From the NCBI GenBank assembly GCA_023412745.1, contig JAEZBZ010000138.1, positions 1 to 12,370 on the forward strand: a stretch of 12,370 nucleotides of DNA, given 5' to 3'. The stretch comes from Pseudomonadota bacterium (GTDB lineage Bacteria; Pseudomonadota; Alphaproteobacteria; Rhizobiales; Hyphomicrobiaceae). Of this stretch, positions 1-8,280 are shown piece by piece. Position 1 is the first letter of the stretch, and every line of letters begins with the position of its first letter. The translations under genes were made by a program, and so were the position numbers. The notes below the pieces were generated by a model. The model had not been told where the DNA came from and made no database searches. It saw only the letters and a program-made list of their open reading frames with translations.

Positions 1-281
1 GGAATAGCGTCGCGCGCGGGGACGACATCAACCAGAACCGGGTCGCCGGTGAGGATGCGGTTGACTGCGTCGCGATTGGCGGCATCGACGCGTGCGGAGA
101 TCGCGGCCGGCAGGGGAAGCTTGCCGGCGATGGCCATGGCCGGCGGCGCCCAGGCGAGCTGCGTGACGAATGCACCGTGATCGGCAAGATCGGCGGCGAA
201 GCGCTCCAGGCCGACGTTGATGACACGCGGCGGCTGGTTCAGCAGCGCCTTTGCTCCGCCCTGTCGTTCCGTGCCGGTCAT
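1..281 (-). CDS. DUF1116 protein, AllG-like oxamate carbamoyltransferase subunit (N-terminal part)
   Basis: Only the first 93 codons are inside the window; the gene runs off the left edge. The ATG at 281-279 overlaps the TGA of the upstream aminotransferase (280-278) in an ATGA arrangement, so the two are translationally coupled. The translated start reads NQPPRVINVGLERFAADL, then an LAWAPPA stretch, then VDAANRDAVNRILTGDPVLV. This is the characteristic opening of the DUF1116 (YlbE/AllG) family. In E. coli, AllF, AllG and AllH form oxamate carbamoyltransferase, which converts oxalurate to oxamate and carbamoyl phosphate in allantoin use. The upstream aminotransferase is expected to make oxalurate, so the pair fits one pathway. 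Family membership is seen in the sequence; the exact reaction is inferred from the family and neighbour. The rest of the complex should lie beyond position 1. Confidence 0.82.
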   Translation of the reverse strand, partial: MTGTERQGGAKALLNQPPRVINVGLERFAADLADHGAFVTQLAWAPPAMAIAGKLPLPAAISARVDAANRDAVNRILTGDPVLVDVVPARDAI

Positions 282-1558
282 GCCTGCACTCCCTGATAGA
301 TGTTGTAAGCGGCGTCCACGCCTGCACCCGGTGGCGCGGCGAAGCCGTTGCGGCGCAGTACCGCTTCGAGCGCCGTCAGGCAGCGCAGGATGTTCGCCTT
401 GCGGCAGACATAGCCCATGGTGCCGATCCGCCAAATCTTGCCGTGCAGCGGCCCGAACGAGGTGCCGATTTCGATGCCGAAATCGTTCAGCATCTCACCG
501 CGAACCTTGTCGGCGTCCTTAATCGCGGACGGAATATGAACTCCGGTGACGTTGGCCATGCGATGAACAGGGTCGCCGAACAAAACCAGCCCCATCGCCT
601 CCAGGCCGGCGCGCAGCGCGGACGATGCCAGCTTGTGCCGCGCGATGCCGCGATCGAGCCCTTCTTCCAGAATGACGCGCGCGCATTCCCGAGCCGCATA
701 CAGCATCGAGGCAGCCTCAGTGTGATGGTTGAGGCGGCGCGGAGACCAGTAGTCCATCAGCATTGCCAGATCGAAGTAGTTGGAGCGGATCACCGGCCCG
801 TTGCCCTCGACGAAATCCGGCGGGCGGATGCCTTGCTCGACATGCTTACGGTGACGCAGCACCTCCACCACGCGGTCGTTAAACGTAATCGGCGAACTTC
901 CAGGCGGCCCTGACAGGCATTTCTGCAGTCCGGCGGAGGCAATGTCGATCTGCCAGGCATCGGTCTCGAAGGCATTGCCGCACAATGATGCGGTGCAATC
1001 GACGTACAGCAGCACGTCGTGTTTGCGGCAGATGGCGCCGATCTCCTTGAGCGGCTGCAGCATCGTTGTCGATGTGTCGCCCTGGCAGATTGCTACGACT
1101 TTCGGCCTATGCGCGATAATCAGGCTTTCGATCTGATCAGGCGAGAAAACCGTGCCCCATTCGATTTCCTCGGAGACGACATCAGCCCCGAGACGCTGGC
1201 AGATTTCGACCTTGAGATGCCCAAAGCGTCCGAAGATCGGCACCAGCACCTTGTCATCCGGCGAAAGGATGGACGAAAGGCAGGCTTCGATGCCGGCCCG
1301 TGCCGTGCCGTCGATCAGGAAAGTCCAGTGGTTATCGGTGCGGTAGATATGGCGATACAGCGCCATAACCTGGTTCATGTACTCGGTGAATTGCGGGTCA
1401 AACTGGCCCTGCAGAGGCACGGCCATGGCACGCAGCACGCGCGGGTAAACGTCCACTGGCCCCGGCCCCATGAGCAGGCGTGGCTCTGGATCGAGTTCTG
1501 CGAATAGCTGAGGCTGCTCGGAACGTGCGGACGCGGTCAAGCGCGGGGCTCCATTCAA
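278..1558 (-). CDS. pucG: (S)-ureidoglycine-glyoxylate aminotransferase (PucG-like, class V)
   Basis: A 426-residue fold-type I, class V PLP aminotransferase. The N-terminal LLMGPGPVDVYPRVLRAM (residues 28-45), the GQFDPQFTEYMN stretch, CQGDTSTTMLQPL (158-170), VDCTAS around Asp187 (pyridine-nitrogen contact) and GLQKCLSGPPGSSPITF with the PLP-binding Lys213 all match the PucG type. That enzyme moves the amino group of ureidoglycine to glyoxylate, giving oxalurate and glycine in purine-ring breakdown; it is cytosolic. The next gene, an AllG-like subunit of the oxalurate-splitting enzyme, overlaps its stop codon and supports this role. Alanine- or serine-glyoxylate aminotransferase is the alternative. 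The chosen start is TTG at 1558, since an in-frame TAA lies eight codons upstream and AGGG lies just before it; an ATG at 1554 is in another frame. A second in-frame TTG at 1540 is possible. Confidence 0.85.
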   Translation of the reverse strand: MNGAPRLTASARSEQPQLFAELDPEPRLLMGPGPVDVYPRVLRAMAVPLQGQFDPQFTEYMNQVMALYRHIYRTDNHWTFLIDGTARAGIEACLSSILSPDDKVLVPIFGRFGHLKVEICQRLGADVVSEEIEWGTVFSPDQIESLIIAHRPKVVAICQGDTSTTMLQPLKEIGAICRKHDVLLYVDCTASLCGNAFETDAWQIDIASAGLQKCLSGPPGSSPITFNDRVVEVLRHRKHVEQGIRPPDFVEGNGPVIRSNYFDLAMLMDYWSPRRLNHHTEAASMLYAARECARVILEEGLDRGIARHKLASSALRAGLEAMGLVLFGDPVHRMANVTGVHIPSAIKDADKVRGEMLNDFGIEIGTSFGPLHGKIWRIGTMGYVCRKANILRCLTALEAVLRRNGFAAPPGAGVDAAYNIYQGVQA

Positions 1559-1765
1559 TCCTACCCTGGTGGGGAGACGTTAAACGCAGATATTGCTCCT
1601 TGTCATCTCGCTCATGCGACCCGTGTGCGCGAAAAATCGGCAGACTGCGAATTATTTTTGCTCTGCCTATGCCTTGCTCATCATCAGATGACGTGCTTCG
1701 ATCGGGCATTGAAGATTGCCGAACCAATCATCACGCAATGCGAAAAGCGAAAAAAGGGAACGCAC
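1559..1765. promoter_or_regulatory. Divergent control region between pucG and the ABC importer
   Basis: These 207 bp separate the divergent aminotransferase and binding-protein genes and must hold promoters for both transcripts. A perfect 5-1-5 palindrome, TCATC-A-GATGA (1681-1691), and an AAAAAT/ATTTTT inverted repeat around 1633-1659 are visible and could be operator half-sites. No convincing -35/-10 pair was found. A purine-rich AAAAAGGGAA (1751-1760) serves as ribosome binding site for the ATG at 1766. No regulator gene of the locus is inside the window. Confidence 0.4.
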
Positions 1766-3434
1766 ATGCCGCACTGCAATTTCAAACCGTCTCGTTGGCT
1801 TGCCGGATTGGCGAGCGCACTTTTGGCATCGAGCCTTCTCGTTTCTGCTGCGCAGGCGCAGGAAAAGGTTCTGCGTGTCGCGATGACCGCCGCCGATATC
1901 CCCAAGACCAACGGCCAGCCCGACCAGGGTTTTGAAGGCAATCGCTTTACCGGCATTCCGATGTTCGATGCCTTGACGCATTGGGACCTGTCGTCAGCTG
2001 AAAAGCCCAGTGTTCTTGTTCCTGGATTGGCGACCGAATGGGCCGTCGATGCCAACGACAAAACCAAATGGACGTTCAAGTTGCGTCCGGGCGTAGTTTT
2101 TCATGATGGCTCGCCGGTCAATGCCGATGCCATTGTCTGGAACGTCGAGAAGGTTCTGAAAAAGGACGCGCCGCATTACGCGCCCGATCAGATCGGTGTC
2201 ACAGTCTCGCGTATGCCGACGCTGGCATCCGCGCGCAAGATCGATGACCTGACGGTGGAATTGACTACCAAGGAGCCGGATTCGTTCCTGCCCATCAACC
2301 TGACCAACCTGTTCATCGCATCGCCGGCGCACTGGAAAGCCAAGTTCGACGCTGTTCCGGCCTCCGTGACGGATCAGGCCGAGCGCGCCAAGCAAGGCCT
2401 GGACCGCCTTTTCGGCTGACGCTTCGGGTTCCGGCCCGTTCAAGATGGACAAGTTCACGCCGCGCGAACGTCTCGAATATGTAAAGAACGATAAGTACTG
2501 GGATCCGAAGCGGACGCCGAAGATTGATCGCGTCGTGCTGCTGCCGATGCCGGAAGCCAACGCGCGCACCGCGGCGCTACTGTCAGGTCAGGTGGACTGG
2601 ATCGAAGCGCCGGCGCCTGATGCCGTACCGGAGATCAAGTCGCGCGGCTTTGTCGTGCACGCCAATGCGCAACCGCACGTCTGGCCGTGGCAGTTGTCGT
2701 TCGTGGAGGGGTCTCCGTGGCTCGATAAGCGCGTGCGGCACGCTGCCAATCTTTGCATCAACGGCAACGAGTTGAAGGAGCTGCTGGGTGGCCTGATGGA
2801 AGTGCCGAAGGGCACCGTGCCTCCGGGGCATCCCTGGTGGGGCAATCCGAAGTTCGACATCAAGTACGATCCTGCCGCCGCCAAGAAGCTGATGCAGGAA
2901 GCCGGCTTCAGCGCGTCCAAGCCGCTCAAGGTCAAGATCCAGACGTCCGCGTCCGGATCGGGTCAGATGCAGCCTATTCCGATGAATGAATACGCCCAGC
3001 AGTCGCTGAAGGATTGCTTCTTCGACGTCGAGTTGGACGTGATCGAGTGGAACACGCTGTTCACCAACTGGCGCAAGGGGGCCAAGGACGAGTCGGCGCG
3101 CGGCGCACACGCCATCAACGTATCGTTCGCGGCGATGGACCCGTTCTTCGCGATGGTTCGCTTCACCTCGACCAAGACCTTCCCGCCTGTGTCGAACAAC
3201 TGGGGCTTCTTCGGCAATGATGAGTTCGACAAGCTGATCGCGGATGCGCGCACCAGCTTCGAGGACAAGGCGCGTGACGATGCGCTGGCCAAGCTGCATG
3301 CGCGGATCGTTGAAGAGGCGCCGTTCGTTTGGATCGCCCACGATGTCGGTCCACGTGCCATGTCAGCAAAGGTGAAGGGTGTCGTGCAGCCAAAGAGCTG
3401 GTTCATTGACATGGCTCCGATGACGATCGAATAG
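1766..3434 (+). pseudogene. Peptide/ureide ABC transporter substrate-binding protein, split by a +1 frameshift
   Basis: Family 5 extracellular solute-binding protein (SBP_bac_5, DppA/OppA type). The ATG at 1766 follows AAAAAGGGAA and starts a Sec signal peptide: basic n-region, LAGLASALLASSLLVSA core, cleavage likely after AQA (about residue 31). The first frame runs to TGA at 2417-2419. The family sequence continues in the next frame, open to TAG at 3432-3434, where SGSGPFKMDKFTPRERLEYV and the VLLPMPEANARTAALLSGQV motif follow. Removing one C at 2393 (codon 210) joins the frames through AKKAWTAFSADASGSGPFK, as expected for the family, giving about 555 residues, a normal length. The gene is otherwise intact, with no other stop, so this is a single-base insertion: a sequencing error or a very recent mutation. 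The periplasmic protein would deliver substrate to the permeases downstream; the adjacent ureide genes suggest an allantoin-, hydantoin- or ureide-like ligand (inference). Confidence 0.85.
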
Positions 3435-3450
3435 GCTCGAAGATGCGCTT

Positions 3451-3489
3451 CCTTCCCTTGGCTGCGGCCAGGGGAGGGGGTCTGTTTTT
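3451..3489 (+). terminator. Hairpin with T-run between binding protein and permease (attenuator/terminator)
   Basis: Arms 3451-3461 (CCTTCCCTTGG) and 3468-3478 (CCAGGGGAGGGG region) can pair over 11 bp with two G-T wobbles around a CTGCGG loop. A T-rich stretch (TCTGTTTTT, 3481-3489) follows. It begins 17 nt after the binding-protein stop. Such a partial terminator or mRNA stabiliser is common where a binding protein must be made in excess over its membrane partners. Efficiency cannot be judged, because two extra G residues lie between stem and T-run. Confidence 0.5.
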
Positions 3490-3583
3490 CACGTCGCAGC
3501 TAGGCTAGTTGCGGACCCTTACCCCCTTCCTTTTCGATCCGCCCCGGCGGCATCGGAAAGGCGGGCGAGAGGACCCGTCCCCC

Positions 3584-4537
3584 ATGCTGATGTATCTGCT
3601 GAAGCGCATCGTCTACACGCTGCCGATCATGTTCGGCGTTGCCGTGGTGTGCTTCGCGCTCGTGCATATCGCGCCAGGCGATCCACTTGTTTCCGTTCTG
3701 CCACCCGATGCCTCGGAGCAGATGAAAATCCAGCTCATGTCCGTGTACGGCTTCGACCGGCCGTATCATGAGCAGTTCTTCCGCTGGATTTCACGCGCTC
3801 TGCAAGGTGATCTGGGAACCTCGATCGCCACCAACCGCACCGTCGTGGCCGAGGTGACGCGCGCCGTTGGCAACACCTTGCTGCTGGCCAGTGTCGCGAC
3901 CGTGATCGGGTTTGTGCTGGGAACGTTGTTCGGGTTCGTTGCCGGATATTTCCGCGACACCTGGATCGACAAGACGGCATCAGCCCTCTCGGTGTTCGGT
4001 GTCTCCGTTCCCCACTACTGGCTCGGCATGGTGCTGGTTATCATCTTCTCCGCGACGCTCGGCTGGCTGCCGCCGACCGGTGCCGGGCCGGGCGCGTCCG
4101 ATCAATGGGCGCTCGATTGGGCGCACATCCGCCATTTGATCCTACCGGCGATCACCATGTCGGTGATCCCGATGGGCATCATTGCCCGCACCGTGCGCGC
4201 GCTGGTCGCCGAAATCCTGAGCCAGGAATTCATCGCCGGTCTCAGGGCCAAGGGGCTGAGCGAGTTCGGCGTATTCAAGCACGTGGTGAAAAATGCGGCT
4301 CCGACCGCGCTGGCGGTGATGGGCATTCAGCTCGGTTATCTGCTCGGTGGCTCGATCCTGATCGAGACGGTGTTTTCATGGCCGGGCACAGGATTGCTGT
4401 TGAACTCCGCCATTTTCCAGCGCGACCTGCCCCTGCTGCAGGGCACGATCCTGGTGCTGGCGCTGTTCTTCGTCCTACTGAACCTTGCGGTTGACGTCAT
4501 GCAGACGGCGCTCGATCCGCGCGTGCAGCGGAGCTGA
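3584..4537 (+). CDS. ABC importer permease, DppB/OppB type
   Basis: A 317-residue inner-membrane permease of the binding-protein-dependent transport family (BPD_transp_1). It starts MLMYLLKRIVYTLPIMFGVAV with a first membrane helix at about residues 9-28, followed by the family HIAPGDP motif (28-34), a periplasmic loop, and helices at about 98-122, 136-160, 186-205, 243-262 and 286-305. The EAA loop that contacts the ATPase is visible as QEFIAGLRAKGLSEFGVFKHV (214-234), ending in the typical ETVFSWPGTG (261-270). The open frame extends upstream, but ATG 3584 with GAGAGGA ten bases before it and the family start make this the best choice; ATG 3590 is an alternative. It pairs with the next permease, 3 bp away. 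Confidence 0.93.
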   Translation: MLMYLLKRIVYTLPIMFGVAVVCFALVHIAPGDPLVSVLPPDASEQMKIQLMSVYGFDRPYHEQFFRWISRALQGDLGTSIATNRTVVAEVTRAVGNTLLLASVATVIGFVLGTLFGFVAGYFRDTWIDKTASALSVFGVSVPHYWLGMVLVIIFSATLGWLPPTGAGPGASDQWALDWAHIRHLILPAITMSVIPMGIIARTVRALVAEILSQEFIAGLRAKGLSEFGVFKHVVKNAAPTALAVMGIQLGYLLGGSILIETVFSWPGTGLLLNSAIFQRDLPLLQGTILVLALFFVLLNLAVDVMQTALDPRVQRS

Positions 4538-4540
4538 CGA

Positions 4541-5425
4541 ATGGCGATCGTACTCGACACGAGCCCGCCCGAAGTTGTCGTCCGCTCGCCAGGTTACTGG
4601 GCGACGGTCTGGCGACGCTTCCGCCGAGATCCTGTCGCGATCGGCGCGGCCGTCGTGATCATCCTGCTGATCCTGATGGCGATACTGGCGCCTTATATCG
4701 CGCCGCAGGATCCCTACCGTGGCATGACCCTGCGGCGTCTGCGTCCGATCGGCACGGAGGGCTATCTGCTCGGGTCCGATGAGCTAGGCCGGGATATGCT
4801 GAGCCGTCTGATCTATGGCGCGCGGCTGTCGCTGTTCATGGGCGTGACGCCCGTGTTCATCGCGCTGTTTATCGGCTCGGCCATCGGCATCGTCGCGGGA
4901 TACGCCGGGGGATGGCTCAACACCATCCTGATGCGCACGATCGACGTGTTCTTCGCATTCCCTTCGGTGCTGCTGGCCATCGCACTGTCCGGCGCGCTGG
5001 GCGCCGGCGTCCTCAACGGCGTCGTGTCGCTGACGGTTGTCTTTGTTCCGCCAATCGCGCGGGTTGCCGAAAGCGTGACGACCAGCATGCGTAACCGCGA
5101 CTTCGTCGAAGCCGCGAGGGCGAGCGGAGCGAGCGCGTTCCTGATCATCCGCAAGCACATCCTCGGCAACGTCCTCGGCCCAATCTTCGTTTACGCGATG
5201 AGCCTCATCGCCGTGTCGATGATCCTGGCGTCGGGGCTGTCGTTCCTCGGATTTGGCGTCAAGCCGCCGGAACCGGAATGGGGTTTGATGCTGAATACGC
5301 TGCGCACGGCGATCTATACCCAGCCACTGTTGTGCGCGCTGCCGGGGCTGATGATTTTCATCACGTCGATCTCGTTCAACCTGCTGACGGACGGTCTTCG
5401 TTCAGCCATGGACATCAAGGCGTGA
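4541..5425 (+). CDS. ABC importer permease, DppC/OppC type
   Basis: A 294-residue inner-membrane permease, partner of the preceding gene. The N-terminal cytosolic part (WRRFRRDPVAIGA) leads into helix 1 (about 33-52). The DppC-family motif LGSDELGRDMLSRLIYGARLS lies at 77-97. Further helices are at about 99-120, 135-155, 160-175, 212-235 and 263-283. The EAA loop reads DFVEAARASGASAFLIIRKH (187-206), and the SGLSFLGFGVKPPEPEWG motif (231-248) is diagnostic of this subfamily. The start codon lies 3 bp after the previous stop, so translation is probably coupled. No residue needed for function appears to be missing. Confidence 0.94.
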   Translation: MAIVLDTSPPEVVVRSPGYWATVWRRFRRDPVAIGAAVVIILLILMAILAPYIAPQDPYRGMTLRRLRPIGTEGYLLGSDELGRDMLSRLIYGARLSLFMGVTPVFIALFIGSAIGIVAGYAGGWLNTILMRTIDVFFAFPSVLLAIALSGALGAGVLNGVVSLTVVFVPPIARVAESVTTSMRNRDFVEAARASGASAFLIIRKHILGNVLGPIFVYAMSLIAVSMILASGLSFLGFGVKPPEPEWGLMLNTLRTAIYTQPLLCALPGLMIFITSISFNLLTDGLRSAMDIKA

Positions 5426-5426
5426 C

Positions 5427-6491
5427 ATGCTGACAGCCAAGGAAATCCTTGAATGGAATGCCGACGGGACGCCGGTTCCGCTACTCGATGTGCAGGATCT
5501 GGTGAAGCACTTTCCGGTGAAATCGAGCGGTTTTGGAGCGGCCAAGGCCGTGGTTCGCGCGGTGGACGGCGTCAGCTTCTCGGTGCTGGCGGGTGAGACG
5601 CTGGGCATCGTGGGCGAGTCCGGTTGCGGCAAGTCGACGACGGCGCGGCTGATCATGGATTTGATCAAGCCCGACAGCGGCGGCATCACGTTGCGTGGCA
5701 AGACGGTCGGCTCGCCGGATCTGTCTTTGAAAAACTTCCGCGCCCAGGTGCAGATGGTTTTTCAGGACAGCTACTCCTCGCTCAATCCGCGCCTGACGGT
5801 TGAGGATACGATCGCATTCGGTCCCCGGGTGCATGGCCTGCCGGCGCGCGACGCGATCGCCCGCGCCCGCGCACTTCTCAGCCGCGTCGGCCTGGAGCCC
5901 AACCGCTTTGCCGGGCGCTACCCGCACGAGCTGTCTGGCGGCCAGCGCCAGCGTGTGAACATCGCGCGCGCGCTGGCGCTACAGCCGAAGATCGTCATTC
6001 TTGATGAGGCGGTGTCGGCGCTCGACAAGTCAGTCGAAGCGCAGGTGCTCAATCTGCTGCTCGACCTCAAGGAAGAATTCGGGCTGACCTACATTTTCAT
6101 CAGCCACGATCTCGAAGTGGTCCGCTTCGTCTCCGACCGCGTGATGGTGATGTATCTCGGTAAGGTCGCCGAGGTCGGACCGACCGAGCAACTCTATTCG
6201 ACGAGCCGGCATCCCTACACCACAGCGCTGCTGGGCTCGCTGCTGTCGATGGACCCGGATCACCGCACCATGGAGGCGCCGCTTGCCGGCGATCCGCCAA
6301 ATCCGATCGATCCTCCACCGGGCTGTCGCTTCCACACCCGGTGCAAGTTCATGGAGAACGTCTGCACGCAAATGGCGCCGACGCTATCGATTGCCGGGCC
6401 GGGACAACTGGCGTCCTGCCACATGGCGGTGCCGGGGTCAGGCCATGGCAAGGCCGCGCCGGCGAGGGCCGGACTGGGGGCGGCAGCATGA
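5427..6491 (+). CDS. ABC importer ATPase, DppF/OppF type
   Basis: A 354-residue ATP-binding subunit with all motifs intact: Walker A GESGCGKST (63-71), Q-loop VFQDS (111-115), signature LSGGQ (169-173), Walker B VILDEA (190-195) with catalytic Glu194, and H-loop SHD (226-228). The C-terminal oligopeptide/dipeptide extension with PPGCRFHTRC and further Cys residues (about 291-340) is present. It powers import through the two permeases in the cytosolic face of the inner membrane. The start is 1 bp after the DppC stop. The DppF-like subunit comes before the DppD-like one here, the reverse of the E. coli dpp order. The end overlaps the next start in an ATGA arrangement (6488-6491). Confidence 0.94.
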   Translation: MLTAKEILEWNADGTPVPLLDVQDLVKHFPVKSSGFGAAKAVVRAVDGVSFSVLAGETLGIVGESGCGKSTTARLIMDLIKPDSGGITLRGKTVGSPDLSLKNFRAQVQMVFQDSYSSLNPRLTVEDTIAFGPRVHGLPARDAIARARALLSRVGLEPNRFAGRYPHELSGGQRQRVNIARALALQPKIVILDEAVSALDKSVEAQVLNLLLDLKEEFGLTYIFISHDLEVVRFVSDRVMVMYLGKVAEVGPTEQLYSTSRHPYTTALLGSLLSMDPDHRTMEAPLAGDPPNPIDPPPGCRFHTRCKFMENVCTQMAPTLSIAGPGQLASCHMAVPGSGHGKAAPARAGLGAAA

Positions 6492-7489
6492 GCGACCGCA
6501 TTCTCGAGATCGAAAACCTGCGTGTCACCTTTCTGGGCGGTGCCAAGCCGGTGCGTGCGGTCGATGGTGTCGACCTGTCGCTGGAGCGCGGCGAGGTCCT
6601 GGCTCTGCTCGGCGAATCCGGTTCGGGAAAGAGCGTGACGCTGCGCACGATCCTGAGGCTGCACAACGAGCGCAAGACCCGCGTCGAAGGACGCGTGCAG
6701 GCTGCCGGTTCGGCGGTGCTGTCGCTGACGCCGCGGGCCTTGGCGGATTTTCGCGGTAAGGCGGTTTCCATGGTGTTCCAGGAGCCAATGCTGGCGCTGG
6801 ATCCAGTCTATACCCTCGGCCAACAGATCAGCGAGGCGATCCGCCAGCACGAGCCGATTTCGCACAGCGAAGCCCGCGCGCGCGCCATCGAGTTGTTCGA
6901 ACGCGTGCGCATTCCAAGCCCCGAGCGCCGTCTGGACGCGTTTCCGCACGAGATGTCTGGCGGTATGCGCCAGCGTGCCATGATCGCGCTTGCCCTGGCG
7001 TGCCGCCCGAAGATCCTTCTTGCGGATGAGCCAACGACCGCGCTCGATGCCACTGTGCAGGTGCAAATCCTGTTGCTCCTGCGCGATCTGCAGCGCGAGC
7101 TCGGCCTGTCAGTGATCTTCGTCACGCACGACATCGGTGTCGCGGTCGAAGTCGCCGACCGCATCGCCGTGATGTACGCAGGGCGTATCGTCGAGACGGG
7201 GCCGGTGCGCGACGTCATCCGCACGCCGCGGCATCCGTATACGATCGGCCTGCTGTCGACGCGTGCGCATGGCGGCCGCCTGACGGGGCACCGCCTACCG
7301 ACAATTCCAGGGAGCCCGCCGGATCTTGCCAACCTGCCGCCGGGCTGTGCATTCGCGCCGCGCTGCTCGCTTGTGTCCAGCCGCTGCCGCACGGAGGCGC
7401 CCGAGCCGTCGCGAATGGCCGCGGGACATCTGGTGCGCTGCTTCAATACGAGCGAGACTGCGCCCGGGGAAACGGCCGCTGCGGGCTAG
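6488..7489 (+). CDS. ABC importer ATPase, DppD/OppD type
   Basis: A 333-residue ATP-binding subunit, the second NTPase of the importer. Motifs: Walker A GESGSGKSV (42-50), Q-loop FQEPM (97-101), signature MSGGM (156-160), Walker B LLADE with catalytic Glu181, and H-loop THD (213-215). LADEPTTALD and the MSGGMRQR form of the signature are typical of the DppD/OppD branch. The C-terminal extension has PPGCAFAPRC and later Cys residues. An open frame extends 49 codons upstream, but ATG 6488, overlapping the previous stop, starts the conserved ILEIENLRVTF strand and is the correct start. Both ATPases look fully active, so apart from the binding-protein frameshift the importer is intact. Confidence 0.94.
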   Translation: MSDRILEIENLRVTFLGGAKPVRAVDGVDLSLERGEVLALLGESGSGKSVTLRTILRLHNERKTRVEGRVQAAGSAVLSLTPRALADFRGKAVSMVFQEPMLALDPVYTLGQQISEAIRQHEPISHSEARARAIELFERVRIPSPERRLDAFPHEMSGGMRQRAMIALALACRPKILLADEPTTALDATVQVQILLLLRDLQRELGLSVIFVTHDIGVAVEVADRIAVMYAGRIVETGPVRDVIRTPRHPYTIGLLSTRAHGGRLTGHRLPTIPGSPPDLANLPPGCAFAPRCSLVSSRCRTEAPEPSRMAAGHLVRCFNTSETAPGETAAAG

Positions 7490-7492
7490 ACG

Positions 7493-8224
7493 ATGAAAAT
7501 CCGGGTTATCAATCCGAATACGACGGCGGCCATGACCGCGACGATCGAACGCGCTGCGGCTGCCTGCGCCGCGCCAGGCACCGTGATCGAGGCGGTGACT
7601 TCGCCGACAGGGCCGGTGTCGATCGAAGGATACTACGACGAGGCTTTGTGCCTGCCAGGCCTGCTGATGGAAATTCGTGCTGGGGAGGCGGCGAGTGCCG
7701 ATGCGCACGTGATCGCCTGCTTCGACGATACAGGGCTCGACGCTGCGCGCCAGATCGCCAGTGCGCCCGTCATCGGGATCGGCGAGGCGGCCTATCACGC
7801 GGCGACGCTGATTGCCCACAAGTTCACCGTCGTCACCACGCTGGAGCGGTCAGTTCCGGCGCTGGAGGCGAATATCCTAAAGTACGGGTTTGACCGGCGT
7901 TGCGCACGGGTGCGGGCGGCAGAGGTTCCGGTGCTGGCATTGGAGGACGAACGGTCGGACGCACGCGCGCGCATAGATGACGAGATCAGCCGCGCGCTGC
8001 GGGAGGATCGCGCCGAGGCGATCGTGCTGGGCTGCGCCGGCATGGCCAAGCTGACGCAGGATCTGTCCGCCCGCCATGGCTGCCCGGTGATTGATGGCGT
8101 TGGGGCGGCGGTGAAGCTGGCGGAGATGCTGGTCAGCCTAGGACACCACACGTCCAAACGGGGCGGGTATCAGCGCGGTGAGGCTAAGCCGTTGACTGGC
8201 CCAATCAAAGGCTTGATGAGCTGA
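7493..8224 (+). CDS. Asp/Glu/hydantoin racemase family, probable allantoin or hydantoin racemase
   Basis: A 243-residue member of the Asp/Glu/hydantoin racemase family (PF01177). The start MKIRVINPNTTAAMT is the family hallmark. The two catalytic cysteines, one per half of the pseudo-symmetric enzyme, are seen as Cys76 in VIACFDDTGLDA and Cys181 in VLGCAGMA. These are the positions described for Sinorhizobium hydantoin racemase. It would interconvert enantiomers of a cyclic ureide by proton transfer. The PucG-like and AllG-like genes in the locus make allantoin a more likely substrate than 5-substituted hydantoins, but sequence alone does not decide. The ATG is 3 bp after the ATPase stop, with GGGGA before it, so it is the last gene of the importer operon. 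Confidence 0.88.
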   Translation: MKIRVINPNTTAAMTATIERAAAACAAPGTVIEAVTSPTGPVSIEGYYDEALCLPGLLMEIRAGEAASADAHVIACFDDTGLDAARQIASAPVIGIGEAAYHAATLIAHKFTVVTTLERSVPALEANILKYGFDRRCARVRAAEVPVLALEDERSDARARIDDEISRALREDRAEAIVLGCAGMAKLTQDLSARHGCPVIDGVGAAVKLAEMLVSLGHHTSKRGGYQRGEAKPLTGPIKGLMS

Positions 8225-8280
8225 CGAAGGCAACCACGGTGTGTTGCTTGAATGGCACGCCTAGGTTGTGTCTGTGCTCG
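8225..8280. other. Spacer after the importer operon
   Basis: Between the racemase stop and the first stress-type promoter. Only a weak 5-bp inverted repeat (GCAAC/GTTGC) is visible. No clear intrinsic terminator for the importer operon is present, so operon transcripts may read into the RNA gene below and end at its terminator. Confidence 0.4.

Noticed and set aside
251..913. Long plus-strand open frame opposite the aminotransferase
   Set aside because: It is a shadow of the PucG-like gene in high-GC DNA and shows no family features. The same applies to the long frames opposite the binding protein (2583-3341) and the ABC gene (10192-10878, 11245-12009).
1571..1578. GGGGAGAC upstream of the importer pairs perfectly with the sRNA loop segment GUCUCCCC
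   Set aside because: An 8-nt match is readily expected by chance in 12 kb on two strands, and it lies about 190 nt before the start codon with no evidence of being in the mRNA.
1757..1761. GGAAC just before the binding-protein start as an EcfG promoter
   Set aside because: No CGTT follows at 16-17 bp (the sequence there is AATT), and it overlaps the ribosome binding site.
2385..2447. Programmed ribosomal frameshift in the binding-protein gene
   Set aside because: There is no slippery sequence, no internal Shine-Dalgarno or stimulatory structure I can see, and the family is not known for frameshifting. A one-base insertion explains it fully.
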